Source: Seiridium cupressi (lineage: Eukaryota; Ascomycota; Sordariomycetes; Amphisphaeriales; Sporocadaceae). Taken from it: a stretch of 64,000 nucleotides of DNA. The notes under the pieces were generated by a model. The model worked only from the letters and a program-made list of their open reading frames with translations. It ran no database searches and was not told where the DNA came from. Positions 1 to 12,156 of this stretch are shown in pieces. Position 1 is the stretch's first letter, and each line of letters starts with the position of its first letter. A program made the translations under genes and the position numbers. The stretch covers positions 612,277 to 676,276 of the forward strand of contig JARVKI010000011.1 of assembly GCA_036674765.1 (NCBI GenBank), written 5' to 3'.

Positions 1-2
1 GT

Positions 3-1526
3 GCCAGTGTGCTCTCATCGCGTCGCCCCAGCAGCAATGCCTACTTGACTCCTGCCCGAAAGGCATCTGCCCCCGTTTCTGCTAGTACCAATGTCATCTG
101 CGTGGAGTCAGACGATGACGACGATGACAAGCCTGCCAAGGGTTGGTCGTCCCGAGCTGTTGGTGGCTCTCCTTCTCAAGAGAAGGAATCTGCTGTGCGT
201 CCTACCGCAACCATTCCAAAGGCTCCCGGACTCCTCACGCAGTACCCAACTCCTGTTAGCCGAAACTCCAGTCCCGCTGAAGATCCCATTCCTATTTCGG
301 ACTCTGAGGATGAGATATCCTCTCCCCTCTCCAAGAAATCCTCTTATCGCGTCGGTGGTGGATCTGTCTCATCTTCCGTCGGTGGTGGTTCTTTCTTCAC
401 CGACAGCGATGACCATCACGGCTACAGCTATGGCAATAGGTCTCACGTTCGCAGCGGTCGTGAAGATGGTTTCAACGACAACAACTATGACCATGACCAT
501 GACGGCGGCTCGTCCATGGTGCCTCGGGCAATGGAGGAGACGCCACAGTTTTACGGTCTGTCGGGCAGAGAAGGCACAGCCATGACTGACACCACACTTC
601 GCTTCCAGGATCGCAAACTGAACATCGGCTGCACTCCCGATGTCAACACGGGCCACCGACTCAAGTTTCAGGAATTCCTCGCCGCTATTGGAGCTGACCA
701 TATGCGTGACCCGGCGCAGGAAATTGATAAGTATCTCAAGCGGACGTGGGGTACACGTCTCACCCTCGACGAGGATACTGCCATTGCACAGAACTGGTGC
801 TCCCATGAATCCCCTTACTCCATCGTGAAGGGTTTCCCCCTAGTCGAGGATGTCGAATTCATCGTTCCCGAAAACCGCGGCAGGCCAGACGGAGACTGCT
901 ACTGGCGCAGCATCTCGTTCAGCTTGTACGGCACCGACAAGCACTGGGACATCGTCAAGGCCGAACACCTCTCCTATGTGTACCACGCGCTGAAGAACCC
1001 CTCGCACGCTCGCCACGAGCTATACAGTGAGAAGCTGAACAAGAAGTTCTTTCTTACCGCCGCCGCCACACGCAATAGCGAGGCAGTAGCCAGGTTCTAC
1101 GCCAACATGTGGCAGGTCCTGTACATGGCGCACGCCTGGACCCCGGCTCTGATGCAGCAGGTGACGGCAGACCTGTACAACATCTGCCTGATCACGTTCA
1201 CGCGAGAAGGCCAGCCTCATGACTCGACCATCACCGAGACGGCGGTCCGCGGCAGCTTCAACTCGAGACACATCTTCCTCCAGTTCATCGACGGGAACCA
1301 CTTCCAGCCCATGTGCCCGAACCAGTACCGCCCTTCCGAGTTCCGCTACCCGCGCGTCACTGTCGACAAGACGGCCAAGTACAACAATGCTCCCAAGGCG
1401 ACCTCGAACAAGTCCAGTCTCCAGCACCCCTGGCGAAATGATTTCACCAAGGAGGTACCGGCTCCTGTCCCCCACCTGAATGGATGTGATGTCGAGGGCT
1501 TGCGACGGTGGTTGGGGACCAGGTAG
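3..1526 (+). CDS. OTU-type cysteine protease-like protein (5' partial)
   Basis: The reading frame is open at the left edge of the window and has no ATG for about 170 codons, so the start lies upstream. The N-terminal half is low-complexity and acidic, with a run of six Asp and Ser/Gly-rich stretches, and is probably disordered. The C-terminal half resembles the OTU deubiquitinase fold: an Asp-Gly-Asp-Cys-Tyr block puts the likely nucleophile Cys at base 897, and a Gly-Asn-His-Phe-Gln block puts the likely catalytic His at base 1299. OTU enzymes cleave ubiquitin chains. The partner here is unknown, and the spacing of the two blocks, about 134 residues, is compatible with the family. No intron is seen in the visible part. 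The activity assignment is inference from these two motifs. Confidence 0.7.
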   Translation, partial: ASVLSSRRPSSNAYLTPARKASAPVSASTNVICVESDDDDDDKPAKGWSSRAVGGSPSQEKESAVRPTATIPKAPGLLTQYPTPVSRNSSPAEDPIPISDSEDEISSPLSKKSSYRVGGGSVSSSVGGGSFFTDSDDHHGYSYGNRSHVRSGREDGFNDNNYDHDHDGGSSMVPRAMEETPQFYGLSGREGTAMTDTTLRFQDRKLNIGCTPDVNTGHRLKFQEFLAAIGADHMRDPAQEIDKYLKRTWGTRLTLDEDTAIAQNWCSHESPYSIVKGFPLVEDVEFIVPENRGRPDGDCYWRSISFSLYGTDKHWDIVKAEHLSYVYHALKNPSHARHELYSEKLNKKFFLTAAATRNSEAVARFYANMWQVLYMAHAWTPALMQQVTADLYNICLITFTREGQPHDSTITETAVRGSFNSRHIFLQFIDGNHFQPMCPNQYRPSEFRYPRVTVDKTAKYNNAPKATSNKSSLQHPWRNDFTKEVPAPVPHLNGCDVEGLRRWLGTR

Positions 1527-2461
1527 ATTGCAGAATAGATGAGGCGGCAAGGTGTATTATATTTCCAATTAGATCCCGACGTTGTGGAAGATTGATCGAG
1601 CAGGACTTGGCAGACTAAAAGATCCACAAATCATGTAGAGCAGGTCAAAATGAATAGAAATGTACATATACCTTGGTACTGATATGGATATCAATTGTGA
1701 AGAAGCTTGACAACGCCTTTTCACAGATACTGGCATGCGAAGTTTGAACTGAGTCAGCTCGGCGTTAGATGCCCTAAAAATAGCGTAACTTACTCATCGG
1801 TAAGCAATTTCTGGTGGTGAAGAGCGTAGTTGCAAGACCATCCGCGTTTACTCGCTGGTTGTGATAGACTTGAAAAAAAGCATCCAGATGGTAGTGGCAG
1901 CATCGAGAAACATGTAAATTTGGAACAGGAACGAAATCACAATATATTGAATGGCTAGATAATTGTACGCAGAACATGTTCACCAAACGAGACCTTCCGC
2001 TCGATGGTTGACCAGAAGTCTAAAACCAAGGCCAGACAATACCGACAAACTGTCTAATTAAGATAAAATGTCCGAAAATTTCTCTTGCCCATCATCCATC
2101 GTTGAAAACGTGGTCTTGGAGACCTGAATGATGGGCCTTCTAGAATCGAATTCCAATCTGCCAACGTTCCGTTCAGAGCTCATCCTAGAGGGATTTGAGC
2201 CCAGGCTACCACGAGGGGAGCACCGCTGGGGTTTCATATCATGTGGTCACTGATGGTGCATGCCGTAGACGTACCTCGAAAAGAAGCTCAACATGGTATC
2301 TGGATTTGTTGCTCGGATCTAGTCACTGCCATGAACCTACTGAGCCTTTCTGGTTGTCCTCCGAAACGCCATGCAGTCGAAACTACCGAGACTGCTGCTC
2401 ATGATTCTCGTAAAGACATATGCTACACGTATCTTGCTACTGCGACACAGCTCTGCGTAGC
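1527..2461. other. Intergenic, converging 3' ends
   Basis: About 0.9 kb between the ends of two convergent genes. It is AT-rich after the OTU-like stop. The short open frames in it have no recognisable domain. I see no RNA gene or repeat. Confidence 0.6.
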
Positions 2462-4181
2462 TCAGCCTTCGGCAATATGTGCAAACAGCGGCGAGATGGA
2501 CTCGCCATAGTGATTTCTCCTGATGGCTTCCGAGAGGAGGAAAGATAAATCTAGGATGACCAACTTACTTGAGCCCTTGCTCCTGCGTTCGCTAATGGGG
2601 AAGCTGTTGGTAACGATTATTTGGTCAATGCACTCGCATGCCTGCAGCTGCTCCAGAGAGTCACCGCCGAACACACCGTGGGTGGCTATGCAGTAGACCT
2701 TCTTGGCGTGGCCTCTCTTGACGACCGTTTCAGCAGCAGCGATCCATGACCCGGCCTTGTCAATCATGTCATCCACGATAAGGACCGGTCGATTTTTGAC
2801 ATCTCCAACGAGGGTGATCATGTGCTCGAGCTTCGGGTCCTGGAGCTTCTCGTCTTCCTCATCAGACGAGGGCTCGGCGTCGCCAGATCCACCTAGTGCA
2901 TGCGGCTCAGGTGCGAAGAATGACGAGGCATGAGACATGGTCATGGGATCTTCTACTTCCGTGTTCTGGTAGCTGCCTTCACCTCCAGCCTCGGACGTGG
3001 GTGCAGAAGGATAGTCGTCTGGGACGATGTGGCCTTGGACGAGTCGTCCCTGAGTGACTACTTGGGCACGTTCATCGGTGAAGCCTGGCGTCTCAGTCTC
3101 CTCGTCCTCGTCCTCGTTCTGCTCATCAATAGGTGAGGTCTGAGAGGAATTCTGCAGAGCCCTGGCAATGGATGCCCGTGTTGAACCATTAGTCCTCAAT
3201 GGTGGGCCACTGGTACGCCTTGGTGAACCTTGAGAGTCTGTGACGACACGAGACGGTCTTCCTGAGCCACTGACGTCCTGAGAAGGAGCCGAGGTGGGTG
3301 CATCAAAGCCATTTTGTGGCTGGCGGTTCCCGTTGATCACAGTGGGTGGACCGTCGAGGTGATTCATAATCAAACTAGCGGTCAGATTGCCGGTGGCTCG
3401 CTTCCGGTCGGTGGTGACAATACCGAAGTTCAGCTTCAAGGCATCTGCTAAGGATGTGACCCGCTTGGTGCCTCCCGCATTCTTGGAGACAACCACGGCT
3501 TCCTTCCAGTCGGCAATGTTCTGACGCACCCAACGCGCAATCAGTGGCTCGGCGTGGAGGTTGTCGACAGGGCACTTGAAGAAGCCTTGCATCTGTGAAG
3601 CATGAAGATCGACAGTGATGACATGCTTGACACCAGCCACATGCATGAGGTTGGCAAGCATCCTGGCTGTGATGGCACCGCGGTGTGATTTCTTCTTGGA
3701 CTGTCGGTTGTAGGGGAAATAAGGCAGAACAGCTGTGACAGGTGGGCAGCATATCAGCATTATTCCCAATGGGCTCCAATGGGTACCCATGGTATGTTTG
3801 CATGCTTGTGGACGTACCAGTGATCTTGTTTGCCGAACCGCCCTTGCAGGCTGAAATCATGATCAGAAGCTCCATGATGGTATCGTTGATCTTGGGGCTT
3901 CCCGACTGGACCACGAAGACATCCTTCTCCCGGACACTCGTCAGAATTCGGACGCTTGTCTCTCCCTACGACACTCTCAGTCAGCTTGGCGGCACGAGAT
4001 TAAGGTGGAATTCTCAAGGTGGGAACCGAGACGGGCACTGGACAGCGACGGGCAGAACGGGAGAACAAACATTTGAGAATTGGGAAAGCTCGGCTTCAGC
4101 CGGAGCCATTCCAAGGTTCTCACATATCTTCCCAGTGAGAGGCGGGCAGCTTGAGCCCGAGAAGACCAGTGTGTTTCTCAT
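2462..4181 (-). CDS. Ribose-phosphate pyrophosphokinase with long insertion (PRS1/PRS5 type)
   Basis: The gene makes phosphoribosyl pyrophosphate from ribose-5-phosphate and ATP in the cytosol, feeding purine, pyrimidine, His, Trp and NAD synthesis. Three exons join in phase: 4181-4071, 3965-3818 and 3732-2462, giving 509 residues. The start is fixed by the family N-terminus ([11 protein letters not shown]). Visible landmarks are [17 protein letters not shown], the [10 protein letters not shown] block, the VDLHASQ metal/ATP region and the PRPP loop [13 protein letters not shown] near residue 405. Ordinary PRPP synthetases have about 320 residues. This one carries roughly 180 extra residues, Ser/Thr/Pro/Asp/Glu-rich, between TDRKR and the VGDVKNRP strand, as in yeast Prs1 and Prs5. 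Such subunits usually work in hetero-oligomers with short paralogues. It is divergently paired with the XPG gene. Confidence 0.93.
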
Positions 4182-4604
4182 GATGCGAAGAAGAGAAGAA
4201 GAGGAAGTGGGAGTGAAGTTGCAGGAAAAGTTTCAGTGGGGGGAAGTGAAAGCTTTCAGAGGTAAATGTGGGTCGACAGGTCCAGCTTGGCGCCGCCTTC
4301 CCCCACGACCCCTAGCAGACCCTGGCACTAATGTAACTTCCAATCGACAGCACTTACCAAGTGACTCACTTACAGTAAAGTCCACCACATCTTGAGCTAT
4401 TTCAGGGAAACCAGTTGTCTCTGGTCGCTCAATTCCATACGGATTTGGGTGTGAGGGACTATAGGTAGACAAAAGGAGTTATTTCAATATCTCGCGAGGC
4501 TAACAAGTCCTCGTACTCAGTCAATTTATTTAGGCTGCCGGCCACAATACGTTAAATCGCAGGGATTTTATTGACTGCAGACCACACTTGGCGGGGAAAC
4601 TGCC
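4182..4604. promoter_or_regulatory. Divergent promoter region, PRPP synthetase / XPG-like gene
   Basis: These 423 bases separate two start codons facing away from each other, so both promoters must lie here or in the 5' leaders. There is no convincing TATA box. A GC-rich patch near 4290-4320 lies between the genes. No specific factor site is claimed. Confidence 0.5.
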
Positions 4605-6636
4605 ATGGGTATCAGAGGCCTCACAAAGGCCCTGAGGGACCTTCCCGTCGGCACTCAAGTAGCCCTTCTTGGCAAGGAAGTCGTGATCGATGGTCCGGCG
4701 TTAATCCACCGACTTTGGGAGTTGTTGATGAAAGACCAGGGCATTGCAAACGTCATACTTGAGCAGGTTTCATATTCCGAGCTGGGGGAAAGTGTTGTCC
4801 GCTGGCTTGACGAACTACGCAGCCAAGGTGTCCACGTGTAGGTAGCTCGGGAAGTGTCAAATGTCATGATACAATAGACTGAAAACTCCTAGGAGAAAAA
4901 TCTACTTTGATGGATACTTGCCGCCCTTCAAGTGGGATACCAGGAAGGAGAGGCTCATGCAACAAACGACGAAGGTGCAAAGCTTGTCAAGCAATCATCG
5001 TGGCGGAGTGAAACTTGGCCACGGAAAGAGTTCTCGACGGAAGAAGGATCGAAACACTAGTGTTCAAGAGAGTACCGAGACAAGTACGAACCACGAACCT
5101 GGAGCAACAGGTCACCTTTCCAGTTTGCAGTTCTCGAAACGCACGAAGGACCACTTGGACGGTCTGCCGAAACATGCTTTCATGGTCCCAGCAGTAATTG
5201 AGAGCCTGAGACATTCCCATTGGTCTCATATTGTGCAGGTCGTACCCGGTGAGGCTGATGCCTTCTGCGCTCAGGACGTCAGGCATAATGGTGGGCTGCT
5301 GCTGACTGCCGATTCCGATCTCATTATTCAGGACCTCGGGCCGGAAGGATATGTTGTATTCCTTTGGAATCTCTTCGACCTGGTAGGAACAGACCCCATG
5401 GACGCTGCGAAAGATGTCTCCGCACAAGAAGTGGAAGAGGATCAAGCACTGGGACCAGCAGGTACGAGAGTGCCCCTTTCGGCCCTGGCCTATAGCCGCT
5501 CGGAGATAGAAAGACATCTCGCCATCGAAGGTATTGGTGGATTGCCTAGGCTGGTTTTTGAGTGGAAACAAGACGGGGGCAGTTTACAGCAAGCTCAGGC
5601 ACGCTTGACAAAAAATGCCAATGTTGCTATCGATCAGAAAGCCTTCGACGCATTTCTCCAAGAGCACCGCAGCGTGGAGTACATCCCCAAAGCTCACGCC
5701 GTTGTTGGCATGCTATCTAGTTTAGACCCCCGAATATCTGAGTTCGTTATCCAGTCACTCAATGTCGAAGCGGTAAAAGTAGAGAGTGTGCCGGGAAGGG
5801 CATCCCAGCAGTCCGCTGCGGGGCCCCGAGGCCCTGAAGAGCTTTCCATATTTCTTCCTACCATGATCGAGGACACCTCGTCAAAAAGCTGCTGGGAGTA
5901 TAGCCAGACGACCCGCCAACTGGCCTATGGTCTTGCGCAGAGCTTTGCTCACAGGCAGCGCGAAAGTGTCATCGAATACCGTCTTCTCTATTCCCTCAGT
6001 GGTGGCCGGAAAATCGACATGCTTCCAAGCGACACCATTCAACAGTGGTGCGAAATGCTGGTTACTACCCTGGATCAGATTGGATCAAGACAATTATCGG
6101 CCGTTACAAACGCTAAATGGTTGGCGTTTGCGCTCTTTCAGGAAATCCAGCTTTCGAACGCTAAGGGAACTAAATCAACGGCCACCAAATTGGTAAAGGA
6201 GTATCTTAGCCGGGGTATCGCGCTCGTCAACTATTCGTGGCATCATATCCACCTCGGCGCGATCATCCAAGCTGCCCAGTATTCCCTTAGGATACTCAAA
6301 CAGATACTAGACGTCAAGGCGACCCTTGTGCCTGAGCCAATGACTGCCTCCCAAGAATCCTTGCGTGGACATCTCGAAACTCTGCCGCCCATTACCGAGT
6401 GGCCCAGCGCCTCGACGCTGGCTAAAGATCTCTTTGCTTTCGGAAAAGCAGGTGGACTAGCGTTAGTTTCGCGAATTCTGGGTGTCCCCGAGCCCAGGCC
6501 GAACGATAGTTCTGCGAAGCCGAAGAAGCGGGCTCGAGATCCGTCAAAAACAGAGAAGGGCGAATTACCACAGAAGGTGGCAAAGTCATCAAGGTCTTCC
6601 AACCCTTTCGAGGCTCTGGAAATGGCATCGGAGTAG
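4605..6636 (+). CDS. Asteroid-like XPG/FEN superfamily nuclease
   Basis: Two exons, 4605-4837 and 4893-6636, join in phase to give 658 residues. The N-terminus MGIRGLTKAL is the XPG N-domain start, and its second strand keeps VIDGPALIHRLWE with the first metal-binding Asp. After the intron comes YFDGYLPPFKWDTRKERL, with the second acidic residue. The I-region has VVPGEADAFCAQ and LLLTADSDLIIQD, which match the acidic pairs of FEN1/XPG. The family is closest to Asteroid (fission yeast Ast1), whose substrate is poorly known. A role in DNA repair or structure-specific cleavage is inference. The C-terminus is basic (PKKRARDPSK) and could be a nuclear localisation signal. The gene shares a divergent promoter with the PRPP synthetase. 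Confidence 0.8.
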
Positions 6637-7326
6637 TGAACCAACTGTTTTACGGCTTGTTCTGGCTTGCTAGGAGGCAGCATTCTCCAAGCATTCGACG
6701 TTTCAGCGGCGCAATCCTCAGCAATGTCTCGAATGATATACGGCTTCTCTGGCTTCTTATCAGAATTGCAGATTCTTGGGGAATTGTTGGGAATACCATG
6801 ACTATCTCGTACGAAGGCACTAGGAGACGGCTTCAACGTGTACGTACTGAACAAACAATGCTGAGCTCATGTTGAGAAACGGTTCGCACCTCTCAGATGA
6901 TACCTCCACCCGTAAATAAGCACAGTTGGTTTGGAGTTTGTAGGTGAATCGAGAAGTTTGATGCCGAAACTGCTAGCATCAAAACTAAGGTCCAAGGAAC
7001 CTATATTGAGTGGCAAGTGAGGTTGATGCATCCTTGATCAAATGTCGGGGCCAAACTCATGCTCATGGCGTTGTCCGGAATCGCCATTAGGCACCATGCC
7101 ATTCCGCAACAACATACCACAACTGACAAACGTAAACATGTTGATGGCCGATGGTGGACACATGAATAACAGAACTCATGTTTGTTTTCAGAACATAATA
7201 CAGTTTTATTACTCATTATCAATGTTCGTTACCTCGTCAATCCAGTACAACGCCGAGGAGTGCAGTCACCAGCAAACCAACCAGAAACCCTTCAATAGGC
7301 CCCCACACCGATTGGGATAAAGATAC
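6637..7326. other. Intergenic, converging 3' ends
   Basis: About 0.7 kb between the XPG-like stop and the anoctamin stop. Nothing recognisable was found beyond short open frames that read antisense to, or out of frame with, the neighbours. Confidence 0.5.
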
Positions 7327-9887
7327 CTAAGCCTTCGCCGTTTTGTTTGCCGACATACTTGAAATGAGTTTACGTCCCACCGAGATCGTCTCGTCCATGC
7401 CCTGCTGTCGTTGCCAGAAACTAAAACCTGGTCAGCAACAATGAAATTAAGAAATTAGGTGGTTGCTTACGCTTGCTCGGGCGAACGGTTCCCATGGATA
7501 GATGCCTGTCTCGCCTCTTCTTCCAAGCCAGCACGTGTGATCTTTTCACCGGTTGGCACATCGGGCAACGGTTTTTCCAGTTGAACATCTTGTCCTAGTG
7601 TCTCTTCAAGCATTAGCTTTCTCACAGAGAAACGCTCAGCCCTCTCCTTTTGTAGTCCCGGGCTATCAATCTGACTTAAGACGTAGCGGACGACAAATTG
7701 GGTTGCTAGGTAAAAGTGCTCTGCGAGCAAGACGCTAAGGAGCAAGCCCCAAGCAGAAATACTCCAAGGTTCGCCACCAGGTCCTTCGGGTCCATTGGCA
7801 AAGAGGAACACAACGGACGAGCTAATTACGCTTCCGAACCAAGACAGGAAACCCAGAGCGTTTAGCCAAGGGCCGATGGAATCGGCTCGCCAGGGAATTG
7901 GTCGCTGGCTATTGACAGCGATCTTCATGGCATCGCCTCGAAGTTCAACCCAGTTGTTGATCAAAAATGAGACTGGTGTCAAGGGCCAAACGGCCGAGAA
8001 GAGTGAAAGGTAGCCTGTAGGGGTTAGTACAAAGATGACCATGCTTCAGAGAACGCCAGACATACCGAATTGAATGACCATTTCCCTGTAGTCACCCGAC
8101 ACATCATAAACATCCAATGCGGCCTCATTGCGCACACGTGCCAAGAATGCCGCTTCTTCGGGCACATCGTGAGGGCTATATTCAGACTGGCCCTTCTTTT
8201 GCGTCATTTCAGTCTGAACCTCTGTCACCTTCTTGAAGACCTTGCGCTTGATGTAAGGCGTCAATGTCTCCAGCGCAAAGTTGACTATCTGTGCCGTGAC
8301 AGTGAAGTAAATTACTTGCTTCTTCAGCCGATCCGGGTTGATATGGAAACCTTGAGTTGTGACCTTCTCGCTCGAGGACAACTTCTCGGCGGTAACTCGC
8401 CAAATATCGAGGTAGGGTACAAGGAGGTTACCAAATGGCATATAGATGAAAGTAGTGAGGAAGAGCGGAGTATAGGAGGTGATGAAGTTGACGACAAAAA
8501 TCTTCTGGATGAGTGCCGCTTCATGAGCTGTTATTGCGTCAGCGGTCGTTCGTTCTCCATAGTTTTGTCATGGCTTACCATCATGGGTTTCATAATTCTC
8601 AGCGTCGGTCAAGCGTTCAGCTAGGTTACTCAGGATGGTAGACAAAGTGGGAGTAAGCGCGGTCAAAATGATCGTCGGTAGGAAAGTCTGGCTCTGTCAG
8701 TTATCCCATAATAGAAATAATGCCCGAGAGCGTCTTACAAGGTAAGTCTTGAATGGGCCATTATAGATCTCTCCCAAGAAGATCTCAATTGAGAAGCAGA
8801 ATACATAAAGTGCGCCCAGGATTAGGAGGCAGACAAATGCGAACGGCACTTGAAGCAGTTGAGTTTGGAGACGTTTACGGGTAGAGTAAACTTTGATCGG
8901 CTCTCCAGTGACGGGGTCAGCAGCTTCGTGGTCCCACTTATACTTGGTTCGAGGATGTTGAATGCGAGATACACCACGGACTCCCCATTGCACTGCCAGG
9001 TCAACCTCCTTTTTCTTCCAATACTCGAAAAAGATTACAGACCAAAGGGAGTTGACGACGGCATAGAACCAGGAGTATTGGCCGAGAATAAGCCAAGCCG
9101 CAAATCCGAACGCAGCTGGGAACACGAGGAAGGAGAAGTAGGACTGCAGAAAGGCAAAGTAGAAGGCAATCTTCTCTCCAAACTTGTCACGTATTTCACC
9201 AATATCCTCCTCTTTCAGGACAGACTTGCTGCTCCATTGCTTGATCCACTGTCTGTTGAAGGCGTGGTTGTGCAGGGGGAAGATGGACTCGACGTGTTTC
9301 CATTGGCCGCTCTTGGGGGTCAGACCAGCTCCGCCGTCGTTCCTCGGCAGCGTCAATAGCAGATACACCAACCGGAGTCGTTCAGCCTCGCTGATGGGCT
9401 CTTCGTCGAAGATTTTGTTGACGTCCTTCTCAGGGGCCTTGATACGCACACCGTATAGGTAGTCTTGCACGCGTTCTCGGTAGATCTTGGATTTTAGGTA
9501 CTGGTCGGAGGAGACCTTCACAAAGACAAGAACAGAGTTGTTGTCGACGCCGCTTCGTACTTCGGAGGCGAGACCGGCTTTCGTTAGGGCCTCGATCAAC
9601 TGGGTAAACCCAGCTTCGGCTTCGGCCTGCTCTACAATGGAATTAGTTAGCTATAACTATATTCTGCGTAATCGAGTGGTCCTTGGCTTACCAGATTCGG
9701 GTATCTTGTAGTTGATGACGAAGTCGACACTGAAAGAGGAACGGATGGTCAGCCTCAGATTTAGAGAAAACAGGGGGGTTTCCAGATTTGTGGGATTTCT
9801 TTCCCACTGCTATGCGACTTACTTCATGTTAGTCTTGAGCTCTGGGCGGTTGCCATCCGAGGCGTAGAGTTCTCGCAGGCTCGACAT
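7327..9887 (-). CDS. Anoctamin/TMEM16 family lipid scramblase or channel (Ist2-like)
   Basis: Seven exons on the minus strand join in phase: 9887-9823, 9729-9692, 9631-8739, 8693-8579, 8527-8066, 8014-7471 and 7420-7327. They give 736 residues, close to the length of characterised fungal TMEM16 proteins. The soluble N-terminal region is followed by about ten hydrophobic segments, beginning at IAFYFAFLQSYFSFLVFPAAFG. Acidic residues in LAERLTDAENYE, YREMVIQFGY and NNWVELRGDAMK sit where the family binds calcium between helices 6 to 8. Fungal members studied so far are calcium-activated phospholipid scramblases, and yeast Ist2 also tethers ER to plasma membrane. Which activity this one has is not visible. 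It lies head-to-head with the metallophosphoesterase gene, 732 bases away. Confidence 0.93.
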
Positions 9888-10619
9888 GATGTCAGAGTTG
9901 GCCCGGTTTGATGGGCAGGACGCGAAGGAGGTGCAACGTAAGGAGGAATGAGGAGGGAAAAGCGTAGGCGTGGGGAGCAGGAAAGGAGATGCTTTTGGCT
10001 CAAAGTGAAGCCATCATTCTTTTGGAAATTCAAGCTTGGGCAGCTTTCCAGGCAAGATGAGCGCCGATCAACGTCATCCCGCAGTGCCCCTTCCCTGACT
10101 GGGATTTATGACATCTGGGCTGCTGGCACACCGTGGGCCCGTGCGATCCCTGCTAATCTAGATCTTGGAATTCGCTAAAATGCAGCAGCACAGCATAACC
10201 CTTGCAGGTCTTCAGCGCGTTCTGCCTTGCGTCCATTGTATCCTGGGCGATTCTGCATGCAATAGGGATTTGCGAATTGAGACGAACCCTGCGAATAGCT
10301 AATAGCCTTGGCGTAGGATCTAGAGCGGTGTGTTATTGTTCCTTGGGTCATTTGTACATCCAACCACGAAAGCCTCTTCTCGCAAGCACCTGTGACAACT
10401 TTCGACGTGCACAACTACCATTCTTTGATTGGTTAACGTAGTCTGTGCCGGTTAGGATTCCAGGCGAGAGACCAACCGTGAAAGATCGACTTTGGATTAC
10501 AGAGACAGGAAGGACACATTGTCCAACCTTATTTTGTCAAGCCACTGGTTGCCAGCAGCCAGCGACCGAGACTGATGATTGCGTGATCACGGCCTCAAAA
10601 CGACACACCGTCATCCACT
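9888..10619. promoter_or_regulatory. Divergent intergenic region, anoctamin / metallophosphoesterase
   Basis: This 0.73 kb holds the promoters of two divergent genes. No open frame in it looks coding. I identified no specific regulatory motif. Confidence 0.4.
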
Positions 10620-11731
10620 ATGGGGTTGCAACAACGGCTCGGCCTGCGCCGTCCCTCTGAATGGGACAGCAGAACACCACTAGACCATCTCCTTAACTCA
10701 CCCCTCGAGATCATCGCGCTCTGGATATACTGGGTCGTAATATGGCTCCGCGGCAATCCAGTGCAGCCTCCTCGGAACAAGAAAGCCATCAAAATTGTCT
10801 GTTTGTCGGATACCCACGATGGAATTGTGGATTCTGTACCCGAGGGGGACCTGCTCATCCATGCCGGCGACCTCACGAATAGCGGGACGGCTGCCGCGAT
10901 CCAGAAGCAGGTAGACTGGCTAGCTAGTCTTGGACACAAGCACAAAGTCCTCATCGGTGGTAATCATGATTGCCATTTAGACAAGTCTTGGAGGTGCGTA
11001 TACCAGAAACCCCCTGGAGGAGGGGGGCAAAAACACCACTCATTTGACATTGAATACTGCACAGATACCGAGACAAGAGCGCAAGCCTTGACCTCAAAGG
11101 AATCAAATTGCTAGACTCAGGCTCCAAAGACATCAACACAGAGCCAATCATTTTAGAGTTTGATGAGGGGCGCAAACTTACCATATGGGGTTCCTCAATG
11201 TTACCTAGATGTGGTTCGGAGAGCAACAATGCCTTTATGTATGATGCAGGTAGCGACCCCTGGAACGAGGCCGTTCCGCGTGGCACAGAGATCCTCGTAA
11301 CCCACACGCCCCCAGCATCTCATATGGATTTGGGGCTCGGCTGCCCCAGTTTACTGAAAGAGATCTGGCGAGTACAGCCCAAATTACATATTTTTGGACA
11401 TGTGCACTGTGGCCGGGGCGTGCAGCCAGTCTATTGGGACGATTGCCAAAGAGCATATGAGAGGCTACAGGGACGCCAACCTTGGGTTATCGGCAAGCTG
11501 CCCAAAGGGCTCACTAAATTGCTTCCAAGAGCAATTATCGACTTCGTTCCAAGCTATCGATGGATCGATACTACTAAGGTCCTAGTATATGGTCTTAAAA
11601 GCCTGATCTGGCATTTCTTGTGGCAGGGTGGTAGAGTCATCGGCAACACAGGCTTGATGGTGAACGCGGGATGTCAGGATGGAAATAACGGGAGGCTCAC
11701 GAAAAAGTCACCATTTGTTATTGAAATATAA
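10620..11731 (+). CDS. Calcineurin-like metallophosphoesterase (MPPED type)
   Basis: Two exons, 10620-10993 and 11065-11731, join in phase to 346 residues. The metal-binding signatures occur in order: CLSDTH (D-x-H), LLIHAGDLTNSG (GDxx), IGGNHD (GNHD), then LVTHTPPASHMD and IFGHVHCGRG (GHxH). This is the full set for a dinuclear metallophosphatase. The closest pattern is the fungal Ser/Thr phosphatase-like family related to MPPED1/2, phosphodiesterases of uncertain natural substrate. A hydrophobic segment near residues 30-45 (IIALWIYWVVIWL) suggests a single N-terminal membrane anchor, which is unusual for the core fold. Physiological role unknown. Confidence 0.88.
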
Positions 11732-12156
11732 CGTCAAAACAAGGCTAAAACCTCAGGACCCTTGAAAGGACATGATAGGAGTCTTCCTCCAAGAACAGCT
11801 CCAAGTCGAGCGTTAAAAGTGGAGCGATTCTTATTTATTTATAACAAACATACCAACCTTGCATTATAAATATAAGAAGTCTAAACCGGGCCCAGTGTCT
11901 GCATTCTGATAACGATGAGGGGAGACAAATTGTAATGAAGCGCTACCAGGTAAATCTTTTTACATAAGAACGATCATGGGAACTACGAAAGAAATATATT
12001 GTACAAATGAATTATCACATCCTCATCAATACCCAGTATCCCAATCCTCTACTACAGACTTTTTACCTGAGTTTAATGCTTTGATAGTACATGCATCTAG
12101 TAGGTGGCTTCTGATATCTTTTCACTTATGCCCCTATACCATGACCTATAGCTAAT
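11732..12156. other. Intergenic, converging 3' ends
   Basis: AT-rich 0.4 kb between convergent genes. No gene, RNA or repeat is recognisable. Confidence 0.5.

Noticed and set aside
369..806. 145-codon minus-strand frame opposite the OTU-like gene
   Set aside because: It is the antisense of a Ser/Gly/Asp-rich coding region and has no domain of its own.
1020..1550. 176-codon minus-strand frame
   Set aside because: Antisense shadow of the OTU-like domain, whose catalytic motifs are on the plus strand.
8850..9359. 169-codon plus-strand frame
   Set aside because: Antisense of the anoctamin membrane region.
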